From positions 1-39,887 of the forward strand of contig JADGGZ010000010.1 in assembly GCA_019689675.1 (NCBI GenBank): a stretch of DNA of 39,887 bases, in the 5' to 3' direction. Each line of letters opens with the position of its first letter. The first letter of the stretch is position 1. This document shows, one piece after another, positions 31,450 through 38,922 of the stretch. The notes beneath the pieces were generated by a model. The model was not told the origin of the DNA. It was given only the letters and a program-made list of their open reading frames with translations, and made no database searches. The translations under genes and the position numbers were made by a program. This stretch comes from Rhodospirillales bacterium. Its GTDB lineage: Bacteria > Pseudomonadota > Alphaproteobacteria > ATCC43930 > CGMCC-115725.

Positions 31450-31656
31450 TCAATCCTCGTCCACCCGAAGCTTGACGTTGGCGCGCAGGATGAGCGCCAC
31501 CGCCTGCTTGGCGGCGTATTCCGGAGCCTGATCGGGATAGTGATCGCGCCAAGCCTGGACTCCGGCGCGATAGCACTCGACCGGCGGCTTGCCCGCCTCG
31601 CGCGCAGCGTTGAAGGCGTTCAGCACCGCCTCCGCGACTTCCTGGGCGACGACCAC
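31450..31656 (-). CDS. small conserved-looking protein upstream of murA
   Basis: 68 residues, no known domain. Helical character: VVVAQEVAEAVLNAFNAARE, then a WRDHYPDQAPEYAAKQAVAL segment and a C-terminal strand ANVKLRVDED. The GTG at 31656 follows a very good ribosome site (GAGGAGG); the longer open frame to 31854 would run antisense through tRNA-Thr and is rejected. First gene of the minus-strand chain leading to murA. Function unknown. Confidence 0.65.
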   Translation of the reverse strand: MVVAQEVAEAVLNAFNAAREAGKPPVECYRAGVQAWRDHYPDQAPEYAAKQAVALILRANVKLRVDED

Positions 31657-31754
31657 CCTCGTGCCTCCTCGATCGTTCGGAGGGGTGAACGGCGCTCGCC
31701 GCGGAATTATCTCACCGTCCGGTCCAGGGCTCCCTGTTCGGCAGGGCGAATTCC

Positions 31755-31783
31755 TTGCGCCCCGGGCGGTGGTCGTGTATCTC
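31755..31783 (+). promoter_or_regulatory. tRNA-Thr promoter
   Basis: TTGCGC (31755-31760), a 17-base spacer, then TATCTC (31778-31783), ending 14 bases before the tRNA 5' end. Confidence 0.5.
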
Positions 31784-31797
31784 CCGGGGCCCGTCAG

Positions 31798-31872
<75 letters not shown>

Positions 31873-31917
31873 GTTTCCGCGGCGCTCGAGTCGCCGCGAC
31901 GGGGCGTCATGGGATAG

Positions 31918-32427
31918 TCAGTTTCCGTCGCGCATCCGGATCATCCGCACCGGCGTGTAGGTGAGCACCGTCGCTCCGTGCTGGTTGATCACCTTGTTGA
32001 CCGTCTTGACGATGCCCCTGCCGGGCTTGCTGGTCGGGCGCGCCTCGACCACCTCGACGTCGACATGGATCGTGTCGCCGGCGAATGTCGGGCCGGCAAT
32101 ATCGAGCTCCATCTTCAGAAAGGCGAGCCCGGTCCGCTGCAGAGTCGACTGGATCACCAGGCCCTCGGCGATCGAATAGACCAGCGCGCCTGGCGCTAGC
32201 CGCCCCTTGATGAGAGCTTCCTTCTCGACATAGTCGAGATCGGTGAAGAGAACCTCGAGCATGCCGGTGAGGCATACGAAGTTCGTGATCTCGGTTTCGG
32301 TGATCGTCCGACCGACCGTCCTGAAACGCCGGCCGACGCGGAAATCCTCGAAGTACATCCCGATGCCGACGGTCTCGACATGACGGGCATCGTCCGCGCC
32401 GGGGCGGATCTCACGGGTCTGCGACAT
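31918..32427 (-). CDS. MaoC-like hot-dog protein lacking the hydratase dyad
   Basis: 169-residue protein of the MaoC/hydratase-2 hot-dog family, normally (R)-specific enoyl-CoA hydratases. The fold signature is clear: FEDFRVGRRFRTVGRTITET, APGALVYSIAEGLVIQ and the C-terminal VNKVINQHGATVLTYTPVRM. At the catalytic site, where hydratases have a TGDxNPxH pattern, this protein reads TGMLEVLF (54-61), so the usual Asp is Met56 and the usual His is Phe61. It may be a thioesterase, a CoA-ester-binding protein or a hydratase with other residues. The gene follows tetR by 11 bases and is thus under the same control as the divergent catabolic unit. Confidence 0.85.
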   Translation of the reverse strand: MSQTREIRPGADDARHVETVGIGMYFEDFRVGRRFRTVGRTITETEITNFVCLTGMLEVLFTDLDYVEKEALIKGRLAPGALVYSIAEGLVIQSTLQRTGLAFLKMELDIAGPTFAGDTIHVDVEVVEARPTSKPGRGIVKTVNKVINQHGATVLTYTPVRMIRMRDGN

Positions 32428-32438
32428 TCTCGATCTCC

Positions 32439-33098
32439 TTAGGCTCCTGCGGGGGTCGCCCGTTCCTGCCGGACGGCCAGGCCCTCCGTCAGCAACGAGG
32501 CGAAAGTCTCGGCGACGACCGTCGCCTGCAGCGGCCCTCGCGGCTGGTACCAGTGAGCGATCCAGTTCAAGGAGCCCTCGATCGCGAAAGCGGCCATTTT
32601 GGGGTCGCAGGTCGCGATCGAGCCGTCGGCGATCCCCTCGGCGATGAGAGCTCTCACCCGCTGGTCGACGAGGCGCTTTCCCTTGCGGAATTTCCTTCGC
32701 GCCTCTTCGGACAGTTCACGATCGTCGAGGCGCACGAGGCACATTCCGAAATCGGCCGTCATGATCTTCGCCGCATATACCCGGATGAACTCGCGGACCT
32801 TGTCGAGCCCCGAGCCGTCGGACGCCTCGATCTCAGCAAGGTGCGCCTCGATCAGCTCCTGTCCCATGCGGAAGCATTCGATCAGGATGGCTTCCTTGCT
32901 CGCGAAGTAGTGATAGAGCGCCGGTTTGGTGATGTTCAGCTGCTCGGCGACGTCGCTCAGCTTGGTTCGATTGAACCCTTGCTCGAGAAACATCCGGGCT
33001 GCTGCCCTCAGAACGGCGCCGCGCTTCAGATCGCGGTCTCGCCGCCGATCCTCGAAAGGCTTCCACGGCGAACCGCTCGGGGTCGCACTTCGCGCCAA
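32439..33098 (-). CDS. TetR/AcrR family regulator of the catabolic cluster
   Basis: 219-residue repressor of the TetR family, close in style to FadR/PaaR-type regulators that bind acyl-CoA. The HTH lies at about residues 40-68 (FNRTKLSDVAEQLNITKPAL then YHYFASKEAIL), preceded by the helix AVLRAAARMFLEQG. The C-terminal ligand domain (about 75-200) is helical. The start is a TTG at 33098 with GAGGC upstream; no better in-frame start was seen. It is divergent from the CaiB gene, and the shared region carries a multi-half-site operator overlapping its own promoter, so autoregulation and control of both units are likely. The ligand is probably an acyl-CoA of the pathway. Confidence 0.9.
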   Translation of the reverse strand: MARSATPSGSPWKPFEDRRRDRDLKRGAVLRAAARMFLEQGFNRTKLSDVAEQLNITKPALYHYFASKEAILIECFRMGQELIEAHLAEIEASDGSGLDKVREFIRVYAAKIMTADFGMCLVRLDDRELSEEARRKFRKGKRLVDQRVRALIAEGIADGSIATCDPKMAAFAIEGSLNWIAHWYQPRGPLQATVVAETFASLLTEGLAVRQERATPAGA

Positions 33099-33134
33099 TG
33101 CTTCTGCCTCTTGCGCAAGCTCCGCTGCGCGGAT

Positions 33135-33163
33135 AACTTACCCGTGGGTAAGAAAAAGTCCAA
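33135..33163 (-). promoter_or_regulatory. tetR-maoC promoter
   Basis: On the minus strand TTGGAC (33158-33163), a 17-base spacer and TAAGTT (33135-33140). The palindromic operator covers the -10 box and spacer. Confidence 0.55.
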
Positions 33164-33172
33164 CGGGTAAGT
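33136..33172. promoter_or_regulatory. TetR operator with three half-sites
   Basis: A perfect palindrome CTTACCC-GT-GGGTAAG occupies 33137-33152. A further copy of the half-site, ACGGGTAAGT (33163-33172), is the exact reverse complement of ACTTACCCGT (33136-33145). The array lies 37 bases upstream of the tetR start and overlaps its promoter, in the divergent region of the catabolic genes. Confidence 0.75.
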
Positions 33173-33317
33173 TTCGGCGGAAGACGAGGCGCTCGACGCC
33201 CGCGAGAGCGCAGGCTGCGAACTCCGGACGCTGCTTCGCTGCGGCGTTCATCGCTTCAGAGTCGGGCGCAGGGAGTGACGTCGTGGGGGAGCTCACCGAA
33301 AAACCGAAAGGCTTTAG

Positions 33318-34550
33318 ATGACCGGTCCCCTTTCCGGTGTCAGGGTTCTCGATCTCACGACGGTCCTGCTCGGCCCCTATTGCACGCTGCTCCTCGGCGA
33401 TCTCGGCGCGGACGTCATCAAGATCGAGCCGCCGCAAGGCGACAGCACGCGCTTCATCGGCCCGACACGGTCGCGCGGGATGGGAGGCGTGTTCCTCAAC
33501 GTCGGCCGAAACAAGAGAAGCTGCGTCATCGACCTCAAGAAGCCGGAAGCGATCTCCGTGCTTCAACGCTTGCTCGCGACCGCCGACGTGCTCGTCTACA
33601 ACATGCGGCCCGCCGCGATGAAAAGGCTGGGCATCACGTACGACTGGGCGAAGAGCGTCAATCCCAGGATCATCTATTGCGGCGCGGTCGGCTTCGGCGA
33701 GGAAGGTCCATACGCGGGGCGCCCCGCCTTCGACGACATCATACAGGCCGCGTCGGGCATCGCCGCTTACCAGGAACGCCTTTCCGGCAGCCCCACCTAC
33801 TTCGCGACCGCGGTCGCGGACAAGGTGACGGGGCTGTTCGCGGCCAACGCCGTGCTCGCCGCGCTCTACAACCGTCAGAGCACGGGTCGCGGGCAGAAGA
33901 TCGACGTCCCGATGTTCGAGACGATGGTCGCCTTCATGATGGCCGAGCACATTACCGGCACGGCCTTCGAACCGCCTCTCGGGCCGCCCTACTATTCGCG
34001 AATCCTCTCTCCCAACCGCCGCCCCTATCGGACTGCGGACGGCTATATCGCGGTCCTCCCGTACAACGACCGGCAGTGGGCCCGGTTTTTCGAGGTGATT
34101 GGACGTCCGGAGCTGGCGAAGGATCCCCGGTACGCGGACATGGCCGCCCGGACCGAAAACATCGACTCGCTCTACGAGATCCTCGCAGACGTCATGCGCG
34201 GCAGGCCGAGCCGGGAATGGCTGCGCCTTCTGGAGGAGAGCGACATCCCGTCGGTCGAGATGAGGCGGCCAGAGGACCTCGTGAACGATCCGCATCTTCA
34301 GGCGACGAGCTTCTTCTCGATCGTTGAGCACGAATCCGAGGGCAGCATTCGGATGATGGCGCCGACGGTGCGCTTCTCGGAGACGGAAACGACGATCAGG
34401 CACCTCGCGCCGAGGCTCGGCCAGCATACCGTCGAGGTTCTCGAGGAGGCGGGCGTCGGGCGGCCCGAGATCGCGGCGCTGCGCGAGCGCAAGGTGGTTT
34501 GGTCCGAGGACGACCTTTCCGGAAGCGCGGCCGCGGCAGGGGAGGGCTAA
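33318..34550 (+). CDS. CaiB/BaiF-type (class III) CoA-transferase
   Basis: Transfers CoA from a donor thioester to a free carboxylic acid, here presumably the acid brought in by the TRAP transporter. The 410-residue length is standard for the formyl-CoA transferase family. Typical segments: LSGVRVLDLTTVLLGPYCT at the N-terminus, GADVIKIEPPQGDSTR, NKRSCVIDLKKPEA, and ATAVADKVTGLFAANAVLAA with Asp168 in the place of the catalytic aspartate. The ATG at 33318 has GAAAGG upstream. It is the first gene of the rightward unit, and its 5' region of over 140 bases contains the TetR operator. Confidence 0.92.
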   Translation: MTGPLSGVRVLDLTTVLLGPYCTLLLGDLGADVIKIEPPQGDSTRFIGPTRSRGMGGVFLNVGRNKRSCVIDLKKPEAISVLQRLLATADVLVYNMRPAAMKRLGITYDWAKSVNPRIIYCGAVGFGEEGPYAGRPAFDDIIQAASGIAAYQERLSGSPTYFATAVADKVTGLFAANAVLAALYNRQSTGRGQKIDVPMFETMVAFMMAEHITGTAFEPPLGPPYYSRILSPNRRPYRTADGYIAVLPYNDRQWARFFEVIGRPELAKDPRYADMAARTENIDSLYEILADVMRGRPSREWLRLLEESDIPSVEMRRPEDLVNDPHLQATSFFSIVEHESEGSIRMMAPTVRFSETETTIRHLAPRLGQHTVEVLEEAGVGRPEIAALRERKVVWSEDDLSGSAAAAGEG

Positions 34551-34624
34551 GGGATGGCGCTGGCGAGCGTACGAATCGGGGGCCCGCTCCGCGCGCTGTG
34601 CGGGAGTGCAGGCGCCGGGGGGAG

Positions 34625-35182
34625 ATGAAGAGGAAACCGTCCTTCGTCGATCGTGTGATCGAGCCCGTCGACAGGGTGCTCGTCGCGCTGTCGGCTGTCA
34701 CTTTGATCGCGATCATGCTGATCGTCACGACCGACGTCGCGCTCCGATACGTGTTCTCGCGCCCGCTGATATGGGCCTACGACGTGATCGGGCTCTATCT
34801 GATGGCGGCGGTGTTCTTTCTCGCTCTGCCGCATTCCCTGCGCCATCACGTCCATATCTGCGTCGACGTGATCGTGCACGTGATACCGCGCCGGGTGCGG
34901 CATGCCTTCGAGTCCATTGGCTACGCGGCGACCACGGTGCTCCTGGCGACTCTCGTCTGGCTCACCGCAGAGCGCCTCGTGACGGCCTACGTCAACGATG
35001 AGCTTGTCGACAGTGCGGTGTCTCTGCCGGCCTGGATCGCCCAGGTACCGGTCGCGGCGGGGCTCGCGGTTCTAACCGTGCACTGCTTCCTGCGTTTCCT
35101 CGCGCACCTCGTCTCGACCTTCGCCGCGTCTTCGCTGATCGAGTTTCCGCCGCAGTCCGGGTCGGGCGAAGCAGAAGCATGA
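34625..35182 (+). CDS. TRAP transporter small permease (DctQ-type)
   Basis: Small membrane subunit of a tripartite ATP-independent periplasmic transporter, which couples carboxylate uptake to a sodium or proton gradient. The 185 residues show four hydrophobic spans: LVALSAVTLIAIMLIVTTDV (about 18-38), IGLYLMAAVFFLALPHSL, ATTVLLATLVWLTAERL and VPVAAGLAVLTVHCFLRFL. RYVFSRPLIWAYDVIGLY is the family signature. The frame is open from 34499, but the ATG at 34625 directly follows GGGGGGAG and gives the normal length. It overlaps the dctM-type gene by 4 bases. Confidence 0.92.
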   Translation: MKRKPSFVDRVIEPVDRVLVALSAVTLIAIMLIVTTDVALRYVFSRPLIWAYDVIGLYLMAAVFFLALPHSLRHHVHICVDVIVHVIPRRVRHAFESIGYAATTVLLATLVWLTAERLVTAYVNDELVDSAVSLPAWIAQVPVAAGLAVLTVHCFLRFLAHLVSTFAASSLIEFPPQSGSGEAEA

Positions 35183-36468
35183 CGACCGCGACCTGCTCGC
35201 TGCTGCTGGCTGTCCTCCTTCTCGGTGGGTTTCCGGTCGCCTTCTCTCTCGCCATCTCGGGCGCGCTCGGGCTGTTCTGGCTCGGCGGTCCGGCGACGCT
35301 TCTCGGCGTGCTCAAGACGGCGCCGTTCTCGGCCGTCAGTTCCTACGAGATCATCACGATCCCGATGTTCCTCGTCATGGCCGAGTTCGTCGTCCTCTCC
35401 GGCTTCGCGGACGAATTGTTCGCCGCGGCGTCGACCTGGGTGGGCCGCATCCGTGGCGGACTCGCGATGGCGACAGCCTTGGCCGGCGCCGGCTTCGGGG
35501 CGATCTCCGGGTCGAGCACGGCCGCGGCGGCGACGCTTTCAGCGACGACGGTTCCTGCGATGCTGCGGCGCGGCTACGACCCGGCTCTCGCCGGCGGCGT
35601 GGTCGCGATCTCGGGAACACTCGCGATGCTCATCCCCCCGAGCATCGCGCTCGTGATTTACGGAATTATCGCTGATGTCAGCATCGGATCGCTGCTCATC
35701 GGGGGCGTCGTGCCGGGCATCCTGGTGACGCTCACGATCGTGCTGACGGTCGCGTTTCTCGTCTGGAGAAACCCTGCTCTGGCGCCGCTCGGCGGTTCAT
35801 TCTCGCTCAAGGAGAAGCTCCAGTCGCTCCGGACGGCTGGGCCGCTCGTCTTGTTGTTCATGCTGGTGACCGGGACCATCTACACGGGCGTGGCGACGCC
35901 GACGGAAGCGTCGGCCCTGGGGGCTTTCGGAGCGGCCGCTCTTGCGGCCTACGCCGGAAAGCTGCGCGGCCCCGGCCTGCGGCACGCCCTCACCCGCGCG
36001 GCGCACACCACTGCGATGATCCTTCTGATCATGCTCGGCGCGCAGATCTTCGGGTACTTCTTCACGCTGACCCAGACGACCCAGCAGCTGGTCCAGCTCG
36101 TCGGCAGCCTCGAGGTATCCCGTTGGGTGATCATGGCGCTGATCATCTTCGGTTATCTGATCCTCGGCTGCTTCATGGACCAGATCGCGATTCTGATCCT
36201 CACGGTCCCGGTGGCGCTGCCGGTGATCAAGACGCTGGGGTTCGATCCGGTGTGGTTCGGGGTGATCGTGGTCGTGACGGCGGAGGTCGGCATGGTCACC
36301 CCGCCGCTCGGACTCAACGTCTTCGTCGTCTCCCGGTGCACCAATCGGCCGTTGCGGGAGGTGTTCGCGGGCGTGATGCCGCATGTTGTCGCCCACATTC
36401 TCATCATCGCCGTCCTGGTCGCATTTCCGGCGCTGACTCTTTGGCTGCCGTCGACGATGAGCCATTGA
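35179..36468 (+). CDS. TRAP transporter large permease (DctM-type)
   Basis: Main membrane channel subunit of the TRAP transporter; 429 residues with about 12 hydrophobic spans. Recognisable segments are IPMFLVMAEFVVLSGFADEL, GAISGSSTAAAATLSATTVP near residue 110, MLIPPSIALVIYGIIADVS, GVATPTEASALGAFGA and the C-terminal VVVTAEVGMVTPPLGLNVFV. All are typical of DctM. It is coupled to the small permease by a 4-base overlap and followed by the binding-protein gene after 68 bases. Confidence 0.95.
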   Translation: MTTATCSLLLAVLLLGGFPVAFSLAISGALGLFWLGGPATLLGVLKTAPFSAVSSYEIITIPMFLVMAEFVVLSGFADELFAAASTWVGRIRGGLAMATALAGAGFGAISGSSTAAAATLSATTVPAMLRRGYDPALAGGVVAISGTLAMLIPPSIALVIYGIIADVSIGSLLIGGVVPGILVTLTIVLTVAFLVWRNPALAPLGGSFSLKEKLQSLRTAGPLVLLFMLVTGTIYTGVATPTEASALGAFGAAALAAYAGKLRGPGLRHALTRAAHTTAMILLIMLGAQIFGYFFTLTQTTQQLVQLVGSLEVSRWVIMALIIFGYLILGCFMDQIAILILTVPVALPVIKTLGFDPVWFGVIVVVTAEVGMVTPPLGLNVFVVSRCTNRPLREVFAGVMPHVVAHILIIAVLVAFPALTLWLPSTMSH

Positions 36469-36536
36469 GTCGCGAGGGGGCGGTCGAGGCGGCAGGTGTC
36501 TCTCGCTGCGCCGGTCACTTCATGGAGGAAGAAGCC

Positions 36537-37568
36537 ATGCATTCGAACGCCATTCGACGATCAGCCGTCGGCCTCGCGGTTCTTGCCGCCGCGCTCGCCG
36601 GCACGAGCGCCTATGCGAGCGAGATGAAGCTGCGGGTCGGCGACTCGTTTCCCGTAGGTCACTACATCTCCGAGCACGGGACGAAGGCGTGGATGGAGAA
36701 GGTGACGGCGCTCACGGGCGGGAAGGTCACCTTCGAGTACTATCCGGCCGAGCAGATGGGGAAGGCGAAGGATCTTCTCAGCCTGACGCAGGCAGGGACG
36801 ATCGACGTCGGCTACGTCGCGCCGGCCTTCGTCACCGACAAGCTGCCGCTTTCGGTCGTGGGAGAGCTGCCGCTGCCGTTCAGCAAGTCCTGCGAGGGCT
36901 CGATGGCGTTCTGGCAGCTGGCGAAGGAAGGCGGTGTCCTCGACAAGGCCGAATTCGAGCCTGCCGGGGTCCGGGTTCTGTGGTCTCTCGTGCTCGCGCC
37001 GTACCAGCTCTACATGGCGAAGCAGGAGATCAAGTCGATCGACGTCGTCCAGGGAAAGAAGATCCGCACGACCGGGGCGGCGAAGGTCCTCGCGCTCAAG
37101 AAGCTCGGAGCCGTGCCGGTCTCGATCCCGTCGCCCGAAATGCGTGAAGCGCTCCACCGCGGCACGGTGGACGGCATGCTTCTGCCTCACACCTCGGTCG
37201 CGCCTTACGGACTCTCGACGGGTTTCAAGTCGGCCACGATAGGGCACAACTTCGGAAGCTTCGTCGTGACGTACGTGATCGCCCGCGAGCGGTGGAACGC
37301 GTTCGCGCCCGAGGTGAAGAAGGCCTTCGACGAAGCCGCCGACTACACCATCCGCAAAATCTGCCAGCACACCGACGAGTCCGAGGCAAAGGACATCGAG
37401 GCGCTGAAAAAGGACGGCATCCAGTTCGTCTCTCTCGACCCCACGGAAGCGAAGAAGCTGCAAGACGTGATGGACAGCGTCTCCGCCGAGTGGGCCGAAA
37501 ACCTGGAGAAACGGAACAAGCCGGCGCGGCAGGTGCTTCAGGCCTTCCGGGACGCGCTTTCGAAGTAA
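36537..37568 (+). CDS. TRAP transporter solute-binding protein (DctP-type)
   Basis: Periplasmic receptor that captures the substrate and hands it to the permease. 343 residues with a signal peptide (RRSAVGLAVLAAALAGTSAYA, probable cleavage after residue 27). The mature part starts MKLRVGDSFPVGHYISEHGT, the DctP-type opening. GKKIRTTGAAKVLALKKLGA near 180 holds the Arg that normally binds a carboxylate, followed by VSIPSPEMREALHRGTVDGM. The substrate is thus likely a monocarboxylate or aromatic acid, but it is not identifiable. The ATG at 36537 has a perfect GGAGGAAG upstream; the open frame from 36123 belongs to the dctM shadow. Confidence 0.95.
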   Translation: MHSNAIRRSAVGLAVLAAALAGTSAYASEMKLRVGDSFPVGHYISEHGTKAWMEKVTALTGGKVTFEYYPAEQMGKAKDLLSLTQAGTIDVGYVAPAFVTDKLPLSVVGELPLPFSKSCEGSMAFWQLAKEGGVLDKAEFEPAGVRVLWSLVLAPYQLYMAKQEIKSIDVVQGKKIRTTGAAKVLALKKLGAVPVSIPSPEMREALHRGTVDGMLLPHTSVAPYGLSTGFKSATIGHNFGSFVVTYVIARERWNAFAPEVKKAFDEAADYTIRKICQHTDESEAKDIEALKKDGIQFVSLDPTEAKKLQDVMDSVSAEWAENLEKRNKPARQVLQAFRDALSK

Positions 37569-37764
37569 GGCGGCCCGTTCCGCTGGGCATCGGCGGGCGT
37601 TCGGGATCGCGAGACCGCATCGGCCCTCGGCCGGCGACGGCCCCGCGGCCCCGAACCGCTCGACCGTCCGGGGTCAAGGATTGGCGCTTCGGGGCAGAGC
37701 CGGCCGCGCGGTGCACGGCGAGGTCGTCCACGAAGCGGTGCGAGAAAGCGCGAGGGAGGCTCGA
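37569..37764. other. 196-base intergenic stretch after dctP
   Basis: Very GC-rich, with short inverted repeats around 37620-37660 but no T-run. The reading frame of the next gene is open back to 37681 without a ribosome site. It could stabilise the dctP mRNA; nothing else was seen. Confidence 0.4.
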
Positions 37765-38922
37765 TTGCTCGACTTCAACATCAGGCTTCGCCCGGAGCCG
37801 CTGCCGGACGCCTGCATCGCCCTTCGCCGGGAGGTTCGGGCGTTTCTGAAAGACGAGCTCGAGGCAGGCTCGTTCGAACCGATGATCGACAGCTGGCTAC
37901 GCGGCTTCGATCGGGATTTCAGCCGACGGCTGGGCAGCCGCGGCTGGGTCGGCATGACGCTTCCGGGCCGCTACGGCGGCCACGACCGCAGCCAGATAGA
38001 GCGCTTCGTGGTTGTCGAGGAGCTGCTCGCGGCCGGCGCTCCGGTCGCGGCCCATTGGATCGGCGACCGGCAGGTCGCGCACAGCATCCTTCGTTTCGGC
38101 TCGGAGGAGCAGAAGCAGAAGTTCCTGCCGCGCATCGCCCGGGGCGATTTCGTCGTCGGAGCGGGGTACAGCGAGCCGGACGTCGGCTCGGACCTCGCGT
38201 CGGTGCGGACGCGGGCCGAGCGCATCGACGGCGGGTGGCGGCTCTTCGGCACGAAGGTCTGGAACAGTCACGGGCATCACGCGGATATTTTTGTCGTCCT
38301 GTGTCGCACGTCCCCGCGCGGCGAGCAGCGGCATGCCGGCCTGAGCGTCCTCATCGTCGAGATGCCGAACCCGAACGTTCAGGTTCGGCCCATCCTCTTG
38401 ATGACCGGCGAGCATCACTTCAACGAAGTCGTGTTCGACGGCGTCGAGGTTCCGGACGAGATGGTTCTGGGCGAGGTCGGGCAGGGGTGGCGAGTCATCA
38501 CCTCCGACCTGGCGCTGGAGCGCAGCGGCCCGGAGCGCTTTCTCAGCACCTACCGGCTTCTGGTCGAGATGCAGAGACGCGCCGATGAAACGGGTGCGCA
38601 ATCGGCTCGCCGCGCCGTTGCCGAGCTTTTCGCCCGGCTGTGGACGCTGCGTTCGATGTCCCTTGCGGTCGCCATCAGTATGGATCGCGGGCACACCCCC
38701 GAGCTCGAAGCCGCAATCGTCAAGGAGATGGGGACCCGCTTCGAGAAGGACGTCGGCGAGGTCGCTCGCCAGATCTTCCCGGCCGAGCCATTCCTCGATT
38801 CGACCGATCCGTTCGTGAGGCACCTCGCCGTGGCGGTCATGCACTCGCCGGCCTACACGCTGCGGGGCGGCGCGAACGAGATCCTGCGTGGAATTATTGC
38901 GAGGGGGATCGGTCTGCGATGA
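37765..38922 (+). CDS. acyl-CoA dehydrogenase, FAD-binding subunit type
   Basis: Flavoenzyme expected to introduce an alpha,beta double bond into the CoA ester made by the CaiB-type transferase. 385 residues from a TTG at 37765, which follows GAGGGAGG by 5 bases; a TTG at 37681 opens the frame but has no ribosome site. The N-terminal helical domain covers about 1-120. The FAD/substrate segment AGYSEPDVGSDLASVRTRAE and GGWRLFGTKVWNSHGHHADI form the beta domain. The C-terminal end AYTLRGGANEILRGIIARGI is of the GGxxEI class common in FadE/PimC-type enzymes. It overlaps the next gene by 4 bases. Confidence 0.92.
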   Translation: MLDFNIRLRPEPLPDACIALRREVRAFLKDELEAGSFEPMIDSWLRGFDRDFSRRLGSRGWVGMTLPGRYGGHDRSQIERFVVVEELLAAGAPVAAHWIGDRQVAHSILRFGSEEQKQKFLPRIARGDFVVGAGYSEPDVGSDLASVRTRAERIDGGWRLFGTKVWNSHGHHADIFVVLCRTSPRGEQRHAGLSVLIVEMPNPNVQVRPILLMTGEHHFNEVVFDGVEVPDEMVLGEVGQGWRVITSDLALERSGPERFLSTYRLLVEMQRRADETGAQSARRAVAELFARLWTLRSMSLAVAISMDRGHTPELEAAIVKEMGTRFEKDVGEVARQIFPAEPFLDSTDPFVRHLAVAVMHSPAYTLRGGANEILRGIIARGIGLR

